Shown in pieces: positions 7,197 to 15,500 of a stretch of 43,886 nucleotides of DNA (positions are counted from its first letter, which is position 1; the number at the start of each line of letters is the position of its first letter). The translations under genes were made by a program, and so were the position numbers. The notes below the pieces were generated by a model that worked only from the letters and a program-made list of their open reading frames with translations, was not told the DNA's origin and did not search any database. Source of the DNA: JAGOBP01 sp046328575 (GTDB lineage Bacteria > Chloroflexota > Anaerolineae > Fen-1058); contig JAXLWI010000035.1 of NCBI GenBank assembly GCA_046328575.1, positions 1 through 43,886 on the forward strand, given 5' to 3'.

Positions 7197-7778
7197 ATGT
7201 TTAAACACCGTATTCGAAAATATCAATTCGCCGCCGTCGCCGCTGTAATGGCGGCCGTAATGTTAGTCGGCACGGCGCTGGCTCATGAACGTATCGTCAA
7301 AGGTGACTATGCATTTGTGTTGGGCTGGGTCGACGAACCGCCGATCGTCGGTCTGAAAAACGCGGCGCTGATTGAGCTGTCCACCGCCAGCGACGATAAG
7401 CCCGTCGAAGGCGCGGAGGCAACCTTAACAGCTCAAATCGAGTTCGGCGGCAAAACCAAAGAACTGGTATTGCGTCCGCTGGAGGAAACCCCAGGTTCAT
7501 ACGCCGCCGACTTTATTCCCACTCGACGCGGCACTTACACCTTGAAGATCGGCGGCACCCTCAACGGCCAACCGATCGATGTGAGCGGCGAGATCGAAGA
7601 AGTCGGCAGCGCCGACAGTCTGGCCTTCCCCGAACCGTTGGGCGGCGATCTGCAGAAAGCAATCGACGATGTGCGCGGCGAGGTGAATAGCGCGCGCACG
7701 TTCGGCGTTGCAGGAGCAGCCCTCGGCACGATCGGGTTGGTGTTGGCCGGCGTGGCCCTCGGCCGCAAACGAGCTTGA
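7197..7778 (+). CDS. Membrane-anchored ectodomain protein, YtkA/FixH-like Ig fold, probable copper-cluster component
   Basis: 193 residues. ATG 7197 is chosen because AAAGGA precedes it by 7 nt and the product then opens with a signal peptide (FAAVAAVMAAVMLVGTALA). Signal cleavage after ALA would leave His-Glu-Arg at the new N-terminus. The middle (about residues 30-150) is beta-rich with DYAFVLGWVDEPPIVGLKNA and a GTYTLKIGG strand pair, like the YtkA/FixH and CopC-associated Ig-like domains. A C-terminal membrane helix (GVAGAALGTIGLVLAGVALG) ends in Arg-Lys-Arg. So it is a surface-anchored beta-sandwich. The neighbours, a His-rich relative and a CopC-CopD fusion, suggest copper or oxidase-assembly work; that is inference. 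Confidence 0.78.
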   Translation: MFKHRIRKYQFAAVAAVMAAVMLVGTALAHERIVKGDYAFVLGWVDEPPIVGLKNAALIELSTASDDKPVEGAEATLTAQIEFGGKTKELVLRPLEETPGSYAADFIPTRRGTYTLKIGGTLNGQPIDVSGEIEEVGSADSLAFPEPLGGDLQKAIDDVRGEVNSARTFGVAGAALGTIGLVLAGVALGRKRA

Positions 7779-7860
7779 CTTAGCGACGAATGACGATCGG
7801 CGGGCGGCGATTTGGCCTTCGTCAGTCATCGTCAATCGTTTTTCAATAGGGAGAAGACTC

Positions 7861-8427
7861 ATGTTTCGCACAGCAATTAGTTGGTTGATCGCCGCGCTTG
7901 TCCTGGCGGTGGGCGTGCCGCAGGTGTGGGCTGATGGCACTCCGACGCCTGAAGCCGATCACATGCACATGGACGGCACGCCAGAGGCCGATCACGACCA
8001 CGAGCACGGTGATCGCATCGACGCCAATGGCGCGGCCATCAAAATAATCTCACCCACTGATGGCACGCAACTGATTGAAAATTCGGTAATCGTTAAAGTT
8101 GAGACCACCAACTGGACGTTGGGTGAGGGCAAACATTTTCATCTGTACGTCAACGGTCAGGAACAAGGCATGTCGCAAGGCACCAGCAATTCACTGATGG
8201 CGCGCGATCTGAAAACGGGTGATAATGTCCTAGAGGTCGTCTTGTCGAACGACATGCATCAGGAACTCAACGCGTCCCACCTGATCACCGTCAAAGTCGC
8301 TGCTGAAGGGCACGCGGCCTCAACGCCGGCCGATTCGTCAAACAGCGCGCTCGCACTCATCGCGGGTGTGGCGGCGATCGTCGTCGTGCTCGGCGGTGGA
8401 GCGGTGCTCCTGACGCGCAAGAAGTAG
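7861..8427 (+). CDS. Membrane-anchored protein with His/Met/Asp-rich N-terminus and Ig-like domain; putative metal-binding
   Basis: 188 residues; GGGAGA lies 8 nt upstream of ATG 7861. A signal peptide (to about residue 24) is followed by a segment rich in possible metal ligands: DHMHMDGTPEADHDHEHGD. Residues 60-140 form an Ig-like beta domain (IKIISPTDGTQLIENSVIVK, then GKHFHLYVNGQEQG), similar to domains that recur in copper-resistance and oxidase-assembly proteins. A Ser/Ala linker leads to a C-terminal membrane helix (LALIAGVAAIVVVLGGGAVLL) and basic tail. The architecture matches the gene before it, so the two may work as a pair. The stop lies 90 nt before the CopC-CopD start. Metal binding is inferred from composition. 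Confidence 0.78.
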   Translation: MFRTAISWLIAALVLAVGVPQVWADGTPTPEADHMHMDGTPEADHDHEHGDRIDANGAAIKIISPTDGTQLIENSVIVKVETTNWTLGEGKHFHLYVNGQEQGMSQGTSNSLMARDLKTGDNVLEVVLSNDMHQELNASHLITVKVAAEGHAASTPADSSNSALALIAGVAAIVVVLGGGAVLLTRKK

Positions 8428-8442
8428 ATAATGAGACAGAGC

Positions 8443-8491
8443 GAGGGCGAGACGCAGCGCCAGAGTGCCATCGGCTCACAGACTCGCCCTC
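8443..8491. repeat. Inverted repeat in the leader of the CopC-CopD gene
   Basis: GAGGGCGAG (8443-8451) pairs with CTCGCCCTC (8483-8491) across 31 nt. It fills the gap between the His-rich gene and the start at 8518. It could attenuate or occlude translation, or be one more of the intergenic repeats of this genome. Confidence 0.5.
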
Positions 8492-8517
8492 CTCGGTCGC
8501 TTCATCACTCATTCGAT

Positions 8518-11367
8518 ATGCCGCGCTTATTACGAATTTCATTGTTTCTGACGCTGGTGTTGGCCTTGCTGGTCGCTGGTGTCGCGTCCGCGCACGCCGA
8601 TCTGGTGAAGTCGAATCCCGCCGCCAATTCCACACTCGACACCGCGCCGTCAACCATCACGCTTGATTTCAGCGAAGCGATCGAGCTGTCGTTCTCGAAG
8701 ATCACGGTGCTCTTCGAAGATGGCAGCGCCGCAGATAATGGCGACAGCGCTGTCTCTCCGACCGATCCGAAACAGTTGAGCATCTCTCTGAAAGAAGCGC
8801 GTCAAGGCACTTACGTTGTGTCGTGGCGTGTGCTCAGCGCCGTCGATGGTCACATCACGTCGGGCGCGTTTGTGTTCTCCGTCGGCAAGCCGATCAACCA
8901 AGCGGTGGGCAGCGAGCAAACGGGCGGAGCGGTCACGTCCCCGATCGATATGCTCGCCCGCGCGTTGACGTTTATCGGCCAGGCATTGATCGCGGGTCTG
9001 GTCGCGTTTCGTTGGTTGATCTGGCGGCCCGCACTGCAAGCCGCCGATCTGGACGACCGAGCAGACGATCGGGCAGTGATGCGCAATCGGCGCGTGCTGA
9101 TCATCGCGTTGGGGCTGGCCGGACTTGGCGCGATCATCACGTTGATCTCGCAATCAGCCTTGAACGATTCGACCATCTTTGCGTGGTTAGGCACGCGCGT
9201 CGGGCGCGTATGGATCGGTCGCGCCGCAACGTTAATCGCGATCGGCGTGCTGACTGAAGACTTCGCGGCAGCTGGACGCGGCAAATTGCTGCCCAACCTC
9301 GCCGTGATCTGGTTAAGCGCGCAACTGTTGTTCCTCACGTCGTTGACCAGTCACAGCGCCGCCGTCACTGAACCACCGCTTATTCCGTTTGTCACGGACT
9401 TCATTCACCTGATCAGCACGTCGATCTGGGTCGGTGGACTGGCGCAGTTGGCGTTCGTCGTGCCGTTCGTGGCCAAGTCATTGGGCGATGAAGATCGCGC
9501 GTGGTTGTGGCTGAAGAGCGTGATCCACTTTTCGACGGTGGCGGCCCTCGCACTGGGCGCAGTGCTGATCACGGGCACCTACTTATCGCTGCTGCACGTC
9601 GGCGATTGGGCCGCATTGATCAGCACCGCGTATGGTCAAGCCTTGTTGATCAAACTGGCGCTGGCGGGTGTCGCGATGTTGATCGGCGCGTACAATCTGA
9701 TCGTGACCAAGCCCCAACTCGATCGCGCAATCGATCAACCCGATCAAGCCCCGCGCGTTCAGACGCGCTTCCGGCGCGTCGTCGCCGCCGAGGCGATCAC
9801 TGCCGTGTTGGTGTTAGCCGCGGCCGGAATACTAACCAACCTGCCGCGCTCAAAAGACCCGCAGCCGATCGCCGCGGCGGGCGCGTTGGATCTAACGACA
9901 CGCGCCGACACCGTCGATGCGGCGTTGACGATCGATCCGGCACGGTCGGGCTTATCGAATTTCAGCCTGAAATTCAGCGCCAACGGCCAGTCGATCACGG
10001 ACGCACAGAGCGTATCATTGCGCTTCACGTATCTAGGCCGCAGCCTGGGCACCACCAAAGCCGATGCAACTCCTACCGAAGATGGTGCGTTTGTGGCCAG
10101 CGGACCGTATCTGTCACTGCCCGGTGAATGGCAGATCGAAGCGGCGATGCGGCGGCCTAACGCCTTCGATGTGTTCGCGGCCTATCGCGTCAAGGTCAAC
10201 CTCGACGGTCGCGTGACCACGGCCGATCAATTGACGTTCTTCGACGAGTTGGTGCGCTGGTTGTCAATCTATGGCTTGCCGTTCGGCGGCGGCGTGGCGA
10301 TCGTGATGGGGCTGATCTGGCTTGTGATCGGGTGGAAGGCGGCGCGCAATACCGTGACGCAGATCGTGCTGCTCATCCCGACCGTGCTGGCCGTGCCGAT
10401 CGGCGTGTGGTCGATCGTGACGTTTACGCGCGAAGCGACGCCGGGCCTGGCGTTGACGAATCCGTTCTTGCCTGACGATGCGTCGTTGGCCGCCGGCAAA
10501 ACGTTGTTTGAAGCGAACTGTGCGATCTGTCACGGCCTGCAAGGTCGCGGCAACGGGCTAAACGCAGCAACGTTAAGCATTAAGCCGCCCGACTTCGGCA
10601 ACGGCCACCTCGATATTCACACTGACGGCGATGTGTTCTACTGGATTCAAAACGGTCCGTCGAACAATTCACCGATGCCGGCATTCAAGGGCAAACTCAG
10701 CGATGACGACATCTGGAATTTGGTAAATTACGTGCGGCGCTTGCGGAATGAGGCGACATCGCAAGTCGGAGCCGATCTGAGTTCGACTCCGGCCACAACT
10801 TTGCCATCTGTGCTGCAACCCTACACGCCACCAAGTTTTATCACGAACGAGCATGGGATCAGCGCGACGGAGGCGATCACGCCGACGGGCGACGCCGAAG
10901 CGTTAAGGCTGTTGGCTCAATCGGATGCAGCGATGAACGCGTTGACGTCACTCTCGGAAGATCAGGTGGTGAGTGATACGCTAGGCCATCAACTGACCGT
11001 CCACTTCGATTACGCCGCGCCCGATCGGCTGCAGTACCAGATCGCGAACGGCGCCACATCGATTCAGATCGGCGAAGATGATTATCAGCAAGGGCCGACT
11101 GGCACGTGGATTAAGAATGCGCGCGGCACAGCGTTTCAGTGGCCGAATTTCTTTTATGCCAAAGTCGCGACCGATGCGAAGATTGAGCGTGAGGGTGCGG
11201 GATCAACGATCGTGTTTTTCCGCTACAACGCCGTTGATTTTCGCGTGGAGATCGATCTAGCAACCAATCGCATGGTGCGCTACAGTCTCGCTGGAACAGA
11301 CACGCACGTAACAGGCACCTACAGCGCATTCAACAGCGCGCCGAAGATTGAGCTGCCTGTGAAGTGA
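8518..11367 (+). CDS. CopC-CopD fusion with YtkA-like domain, cytochrome c domain and C-terminal lipoprotein-like beta domain
   Basis: 949 residues. I start at ATG 8518: a signal peptide begins there (LLRISLFLTLVLALLVAGV), while the earlier ATG at 8431 adds 29 polar residues that cross an inverted repeat. Domains: CopC (26-125), where mature His26 with Asp110 and His112 (DGH) matches the Cu(II) site of CopC; CopD membrane domain (about 140-445, eight or so helices); YtkA-like beta domain (465-565); two membrane helices (581-636); class I cytochrome c (655-745) with haem motif CAICH at 668-672 and probable axial Met720; and a final beta-rich domain (790-949) resembling LolA/LppX folds. CopC-CopD fusions with YtkA-like parts are known in Gram-positive copper import. 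The covalently attached haem domain and the last domain are the unusual part. It closes the copper region; nothing convergent to it but a nucleotidyltransferase follows. Confidence 0.9.
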   Translation: MPRLLRISLFLTLVLALLVAGVASAHADLVKSNPAANSTLDTAPSTITLDFSEAIELSFSKITVLFEDGSAADNGDSAVSPTDPKQLSISLKEARQGTYVVSWRVLSAVDGHITSGAFVFSVGKPINQAVGSEQTGGAVTSPIDMLARALTFIGQALIAGLVAFRWLIWRPALQAADLDDRADDRAVMRNRRVLIIALGLAGLGAIITLISQSALNDSTIFAWLGTRVGRVWIGRAATLIAIGVLTEDFAAAGRGKLLPNLAVIWLSAQLLFLTSLTSHSAAVTEPPLIPFVTDFIHLISTSIWVGGLAQLAFVVPFVAKSLGDEDRAWLWLKSVIHFSTVAALALGAVLITGTYLSLLHVGDWAALISTAYGQALLIKLALAGVAMLIGAYNLIVTKPQLDRAIDQPDQAPRVQTRFRRVVAAEAITAVLVLAAAGILTNLPRSKDPQPIAAAGALDLTTRADTVDAALTIDPARSGLSNFSLKFSANGQSITDAQSVSLRFTYLGRSLGTTKADATPTEDGAFVASGPYLSLPGEWQIEAAMRRPNAFDVFAAYRVKVNLDGRVTTADQLTFFDELVRWLSIYGLPFGGGVAIVMGLIWLVIGWKAARNTVTQIVLLIPTVLAVPIGVWSIVTFTREATPGLALTNPFLPDDASLAAGKTLFEANCAICHGLQGRGNGLNAATLSIKPPDFGNGHLDIHTDGDVFYWIQNGPSNNSPMPAFKGKLSDDDIWNLVNYVRRLRNEATSQVGADLSSTPATTLPSVLQPYTPPSFITNEHGISATEAITPTGDAEALRLLAQSDAAMNALTSLSEDQVVSDTLGHQLTVHFDYAAPDRLQYQIANGATSIQIGEDDYQQGPTGTWIKNARGTAFQWPNFFYAKVATDAKIEREGAGSTIVFFRYNAVDFRVEIDLATNRMVRYSLAGTDTHVTGTYSAFNSAPKIELPVK

Positions 11368-11462
11368 TCCGCGAATCGATACGAATTGGGCGGGGCGAGT
11401 CACGACTGTTGTTCGCTTATCGCCTCGCTCACCAACCTCGTGAATACAGACGTAAAGCTAGA

Positions 11463-12347
11463 CTACATCTGAAATCTAGGCTCATACCGGCCGCCCGTCA
11501 GCGCTACAACCCTCTGCCAAACGTGTTCGAGATCACTGACTGCCTTCGTCAACTCCGACACCGTGCTGCCCGGACTAGCCAGAATCCGATTGATCTCCTG
11601 AACGTAGCCGGCTGGCAGAACAGAGAACTGGGCGATCGTGTCCATAACCTGCTTATCGCGTATGAAGTAGCGCTCGTTCAAGGCGAAGAGTGCCTGCGTG
11701 AGATTAGCGGTCACGCGGGTCAGACAACCGACGGTGTTGTAGACATCCCCGCGCGCCGCAAAACCACGTGCATGCAGCAGCGTAAATTCCGCCGCCCACA
11801 ACGAATCGGCGATGACAGTCTGCTTGAGTTTGGGCGGATAGACCTCAACCCGGCGTTTGAGGTCGGCGATGAGCCCATCGGGATCATAGAGCGGAACGCA
11901 CACTTGCGTTTCAGCCAAATAGATCACACTGTAGAAGCCATGCGTGGGCTGCTGATCATAGTCGTGACGCGCGATGCCCTGCTCCGCTTCAGCGATGGTG
12001 CGTTGGACGTGCTCCACGTTGCGATAGAGGAAATCGACCTTGCCGGGCGCGGTGTGAATCCACGCGCCGCCATTGACCCACGCACCCCAGCCGTAGAAAT
12101 CCGTCACGGTCGGTGCGCCCTGAATTGAAACTCCGCCTGCAATGCGGCGGATGTCGTCGATGGAGAACGGCGCGGCTTCGAAGTAATACAGGCCAATGTC
12201 CAGATCGGAGGCGGCGTGCGCCGTGCCGCTGGCATATGAGCCGCCTAAGACGATGGCTGCCATACCGTTAACTTCGCGGAGTTGATCGACCAGTTGTAGA
12301 AGCAGGGCGCGTTTTTGTTCGGGGATGTGAGATAGAGTGTCAATCAT
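11463..12347 (-). CDS. Nucleotidyltransferase-fold protein (aminoglycoside-adenylyltransferase/MNT-like)
   Basis: 294 residues. The polymerase-beta-type active site is clear: GGSYASGTAHAASDLDIGLYY near residue 35-55 gives the G-S motif and the two metal-binding aspartates (DLD), and KVDFL about 60 residues later supplies the third. The helical C-terminal half (residues 160-290) resembles the substrate-side domain of streptomycin/kanamycin-type nucleotidyltransferases and DUF4037 proteins. It could modify a small molecule or a tRNA-like or protein substrate; the substrate is not visible. It is monocistronic, with its own promoter at 12391-12419 and AGGA about 10 nt before the ATG. Confidence 0.82.
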   Translation of the reverse strand: MIDTLSHIPEQKRALLLQLVDQLREVNGMAAIVLGGSYASGTAHAASDLDIGLYYFEAAPFSIDDIRRIAGGVSIQGAPTVTDFYGWGAWVNGGAWIHTAPGKVDFLYRNVEHVQRTIAEAEQGIARHDYDQQPTHGFYSVIYLAETQVCVPLYDPDGLIADLKRRVEVYPPKLKQTVIADSLWAAEFTLLHARGFAARGDVYNTVGCLTRVTANLTQALFALNERYFIRDKQVMDTIAQFSVLPAGYVQEINRILASPGSTVSELTKAVSDLEHVWQRVVALTGGRYEPRFQM

Positions 12348-12390
12348 GTGACGATCCTGTGTGGTCAGTGGTTTTACTGAGACCGCTCAG

Positions 12391-12419
12391 AGTATAGCCC
12401 TGCCCCCATCGCACGTCAA
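12391..12419 (-). promoter_or_regulatory. Promoter TTGACG-17-TATACT for the nucleotidyltransferase gene
   Basis: Read on the minus strand, TTGACG (12414-12419) and TATACT (12391-12396) are 17 nt apart. The -35 box is built from the T-run of the terminator just upstream, so the end of one unit and the start of the next share bases. Confidence 0.75.
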
Positions 12420-12480
12420 AAACACCAACCGGCGAAGTGAGCGCCTCAGATCGAGAGGGCTACTTCGCCGGTTGGTGTTT
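12420..12480 (-). terminator. Intrinsic terminator with a perfect 19-bp stem after the VPS10-like gene
   Basis: 12420-12438 and 12462-12480 are exact reverse complements (AAACACCAACCGG... and its partner) with a 23-nt loop. On the minus strand the stem is followed by TTTTTGACG. It lies 21 nt after the stop codon at 12501. Confidence 0.88.
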
Positions 12481-12508
12481 CACTCGTCACTCGTTAGTCG
12501 TCACTTGT
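12481..12508. repeat. Heptamer array, word CACTCGT (4 units)
   Basis: Four in-phase 7-nt units: CACTCGT, CACTCGT, TAGTCGT, CACTTGT. The stop codon of the VPS10-like gene (12501-12503) lies inside the array, so the last residues of that protein are encoded by it. The same word recurs at 20197-20210 and, one base variant apart, at 37960-38025. Confidence 0.8.
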
Positions 12509-15500
12509 GCGTGCTTCTGACACTCTGCTCGCCATTCTTCGCCTCAGTAGTGATGGGCAAACTTCGCCATCCACCCACCTGTGGCTTCATGGCTGGAGGC
12601 GTGCTGCTAAAGTGCAGCGAATCCAGGAACACGTTGCTATTCAGGGAGGCATTATTCGTAAGCCGGAGATGTAGGGTGATGGTTTGCCCCGCATAGGCGC
12701 TGAAGTCGGGCACAAAACTAAACTCAACCCAGTTCGCGCCAGTGTTGAATGCATTACAGACCACGATGCCGTCCACCTGCGTATTGTCGATGCGCAGGGT
12801 GAACGTATCAGACGGCGTGACCTGACTGCAATTCGTCTCGTCGCTGCCGATCTGATAGCGGAAGTACAGATAGAACGGCCCGGTGCCGTTAGGCACAGTA
12901 ATCTGTTGTGACAGGTCGCTGACTTCGTTATCGGCGCCGCCCAGCCAGGCTAACCAAGTGCCCGAGTAGGCCGCCGGCGCGCCGCCAGTCGAACCCAGAT
13001 AAAGCAGCGACTCGGGGCCAGGGAAGTTGGTCGAGGATTCCGTCCACGCTACGTGACCCAGATCGAAATCCGCGTTTTGCAGCGTGGGTAAAGTCGCAGG
13101 CGCAGTGTAGTTGTTGACGACCAGCGGCAAATACACAAATCTCTGCGCCACAAAGGCATACTCGTAAATGCCGCGCCCGTGCGTGGCGGCTCGCAGCACC
13201 CGATTGGCCTGCTGGAACACCAGATCGAACACTGGCACGCGCGGCAGACCCGAGTTGAAGGGCGCCCAGTTCGCGCCGCCATCCGTCGATTGGTACACGC
13301 CGATATCTGTACCTGCAAACAGCACGTTGCTATCCGCCGGATCAATCGCGAAGGCGTTAACGGGCACACTCGGCATACCGTTGCCGCTGGCCGTCCAGGT
13401 AGGCGTGGCTGCGTTCAGGTTGGTGGTCTTCCACACGCCTTGCCCGGCGGGCGCATAATAGGCAAAGGTCACATACGCAGTGTTCACATTGTTCGGATCG
13501 ATCACGGCGCGGCCCACAAAACGGCGGGTGGCGCTGCCCGGATTCGTCGGGAACGAGGCGCTGGTCACATCCGTCAGGGGATTGCCGCCCGTCATGGTGC
13601 GATAGATTTTGCCGTCGCGTGTGCCTACGATGCGCACGTTATCATCTTGCGGCGAAATCCCGATTGTAGTGACAGGCACACCGTTGGCGAACTGCTGGCT
13701 GACCGCCGTCATCGTATCGCCGCGATTCGTCGAGCGGTACAGCCGATCGGTGGCGTAGTAAACCGTATTGGGATTGCCCGGCCCCAGCGCCATCGGCGCG
13801 TAGAACAGCACCGCACTATCGAACAAGCCGATGCCGTTATTCGCCGCGACGGCGACGTTGCCACACCCGATCGTGCCGTCGACATACCCCGCGCCCCGGA
13901 ATGCCCAATTGGAAATGCTGCCGTTATCGGACGCGCAGCCAGTGGTGATGACGCGCGCAAAGCCCAGCAAGCCGCCCGCTTGATTGAAGTAAGTGTGATA
14001 CATCGTAACGTTGGTGGTGTCAGTCGCATTCTGATCAATCAGTGCATAACCACCATCGCCGAAGTCGGCACGGAACCAGGAACCGTCGGCTTTCTTCCAC
14101 TGCGTGCCGTTGTCCTGCGTGCCGCCGATCAGGAAGTTGCGATCCGTCGGGTGCACGGCCACACTCTGGAACTGCGTCGCGCTAAAACTGCCGTTGTTCT
14201 TGCTGACCCACGTCGCGCCGCTGTCGCTCGATCGCCAGATGCCGCCGTCGTTGCCCGCATACACAATCGTCGAATTCGACGGCGCGACGGCCAGCGCGTG
14301 CATATCGGCGTGCAGGCCGGTCTCGCTCCGCACGAACGACGTGCCGTTGGTGCTGCGCACGTACACGCTGCCGTTGGTGCCATTGGCCGAGCCGCCCAGA
14401 TAGATCAAATTGGCGTTGGCCGGATCCATCGCCACGGCGATGTCATACCAGCATTGGCCGCTGCAGAAGCCCGCGCCCGGCGCGCCCAAAGCGCTGATCG
14501 CTGTGGGCCACGTCACGCCGCCGTCCGTCGATTTGCGCAAGATGCCCGCCGAACCTTCTTCGGTCGCGGCCACCACGTTGACAGTCGAACCGACTTTGTT
14601 AATCGCTAGTTCGCCGCGCGCAAAGCCCAGGCTGGTCGCCTGCGTCCGGCTGAAGGTGGGCGTAGCCGCCAGCGCATTAGCCGTGCGCCACACACCGCCA
14701 TCATTAGCCGCGGTGCTGCCCATCACCCAAGCCAGGATCACGTTTGGATTGCCCGGTTCCATCGCCAGATCGCTGATCTCGCGATTGCCGCTGGTGTCCG
14801 GCGCGACGCTGCCCGCCGTCGTCACGGTGATCTTGGTAAAGTCGATTGCGCCGACCGCCGTGGCATTGGTGGAGCGATACAGTCCCACCAGTGATTGCTG
14901 CGGAACGGTATTGAACGGCGGATACGAACAGCCGATGCCGGCCTGCGCGCTGGTAGTCGATACAAAGATATTCGCCGCATTAGTCGGGTTCACCAGAATC
15001 TCGCTGATGGCGACGGCGTTGAAGGCGCGCGTGCCTGCAATGCCCGTCGTCACCAGTGGATTGATCGGACCGGTGAGTGTCGCCGTGGTGCTGGCGTTAT
15101 CGATACGATACACGCCCACGCCGATATACGAATCGCACGACTGGCCGGACTCGCCCGTGCCCACATACACGATGTCGGGATTGGACGGCGCAATCGCAAT
15201 CGCGCCGATCGATAACGAATCGGCCGCATCCATCAACGGCGTCCACGTCGTGCCGCCATCCAGCGTGCGATACAAGCCGCCGTTAGCCGTACCCACATAC
15301 ACGATATTGGGATTGGTGGGATGCACGGCGATGGCGATGGTGCGGCCACTCACCGGATCAGTTCGATTGCTGGTCTGCCCGTTGGGGATCGGTGCAGGCC
15401 CGATCGGGTTCCATTGACTTGCGGTCGCTGCTTGCGGTTGCTGCGCCGCTTGCTGCGCCGCGATTTGTTGATCCATGATGCGCAATGCCAACCCGCGCGG

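Noticed and set aside
8431..8517. N-terminal extension of the CopC-CopD protein from ATG 8431
   Set aside because: It would put 29 polar residues before the signal peptide and runs through an inverted repeat.
11368..11462. Bidirectional terminator between CopC-CopD and nucleotidyltransferase genes
   Set aside because: Only weak, short pairings (GCGAG/CTCGC) and no T-run; nothing that can be supported.
11364..12128. Plus-strand open frame opposite the nucleotidyltransferase
   Set aside because: The minus strand has the GGSYASG and DLD active-site motifs; the plus frame has nothing recognisable.
12481..12508. CRISPR array
   Set aside because: The repeats here and elsewhere have 7-8-nt contiguous units with no spacers, and no cas gene is present.
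13179..14609. Long plus-strand open frame (about 476 codons) opposite the VPS10-like gene
   Set aside because: Arg/His/Ala-rich translation with no domain, exactly antisense to a well-supported gene whose blades and Asp-boxes are clear; a by-product of GC-rich codon use. The same holds for 14410-15417.
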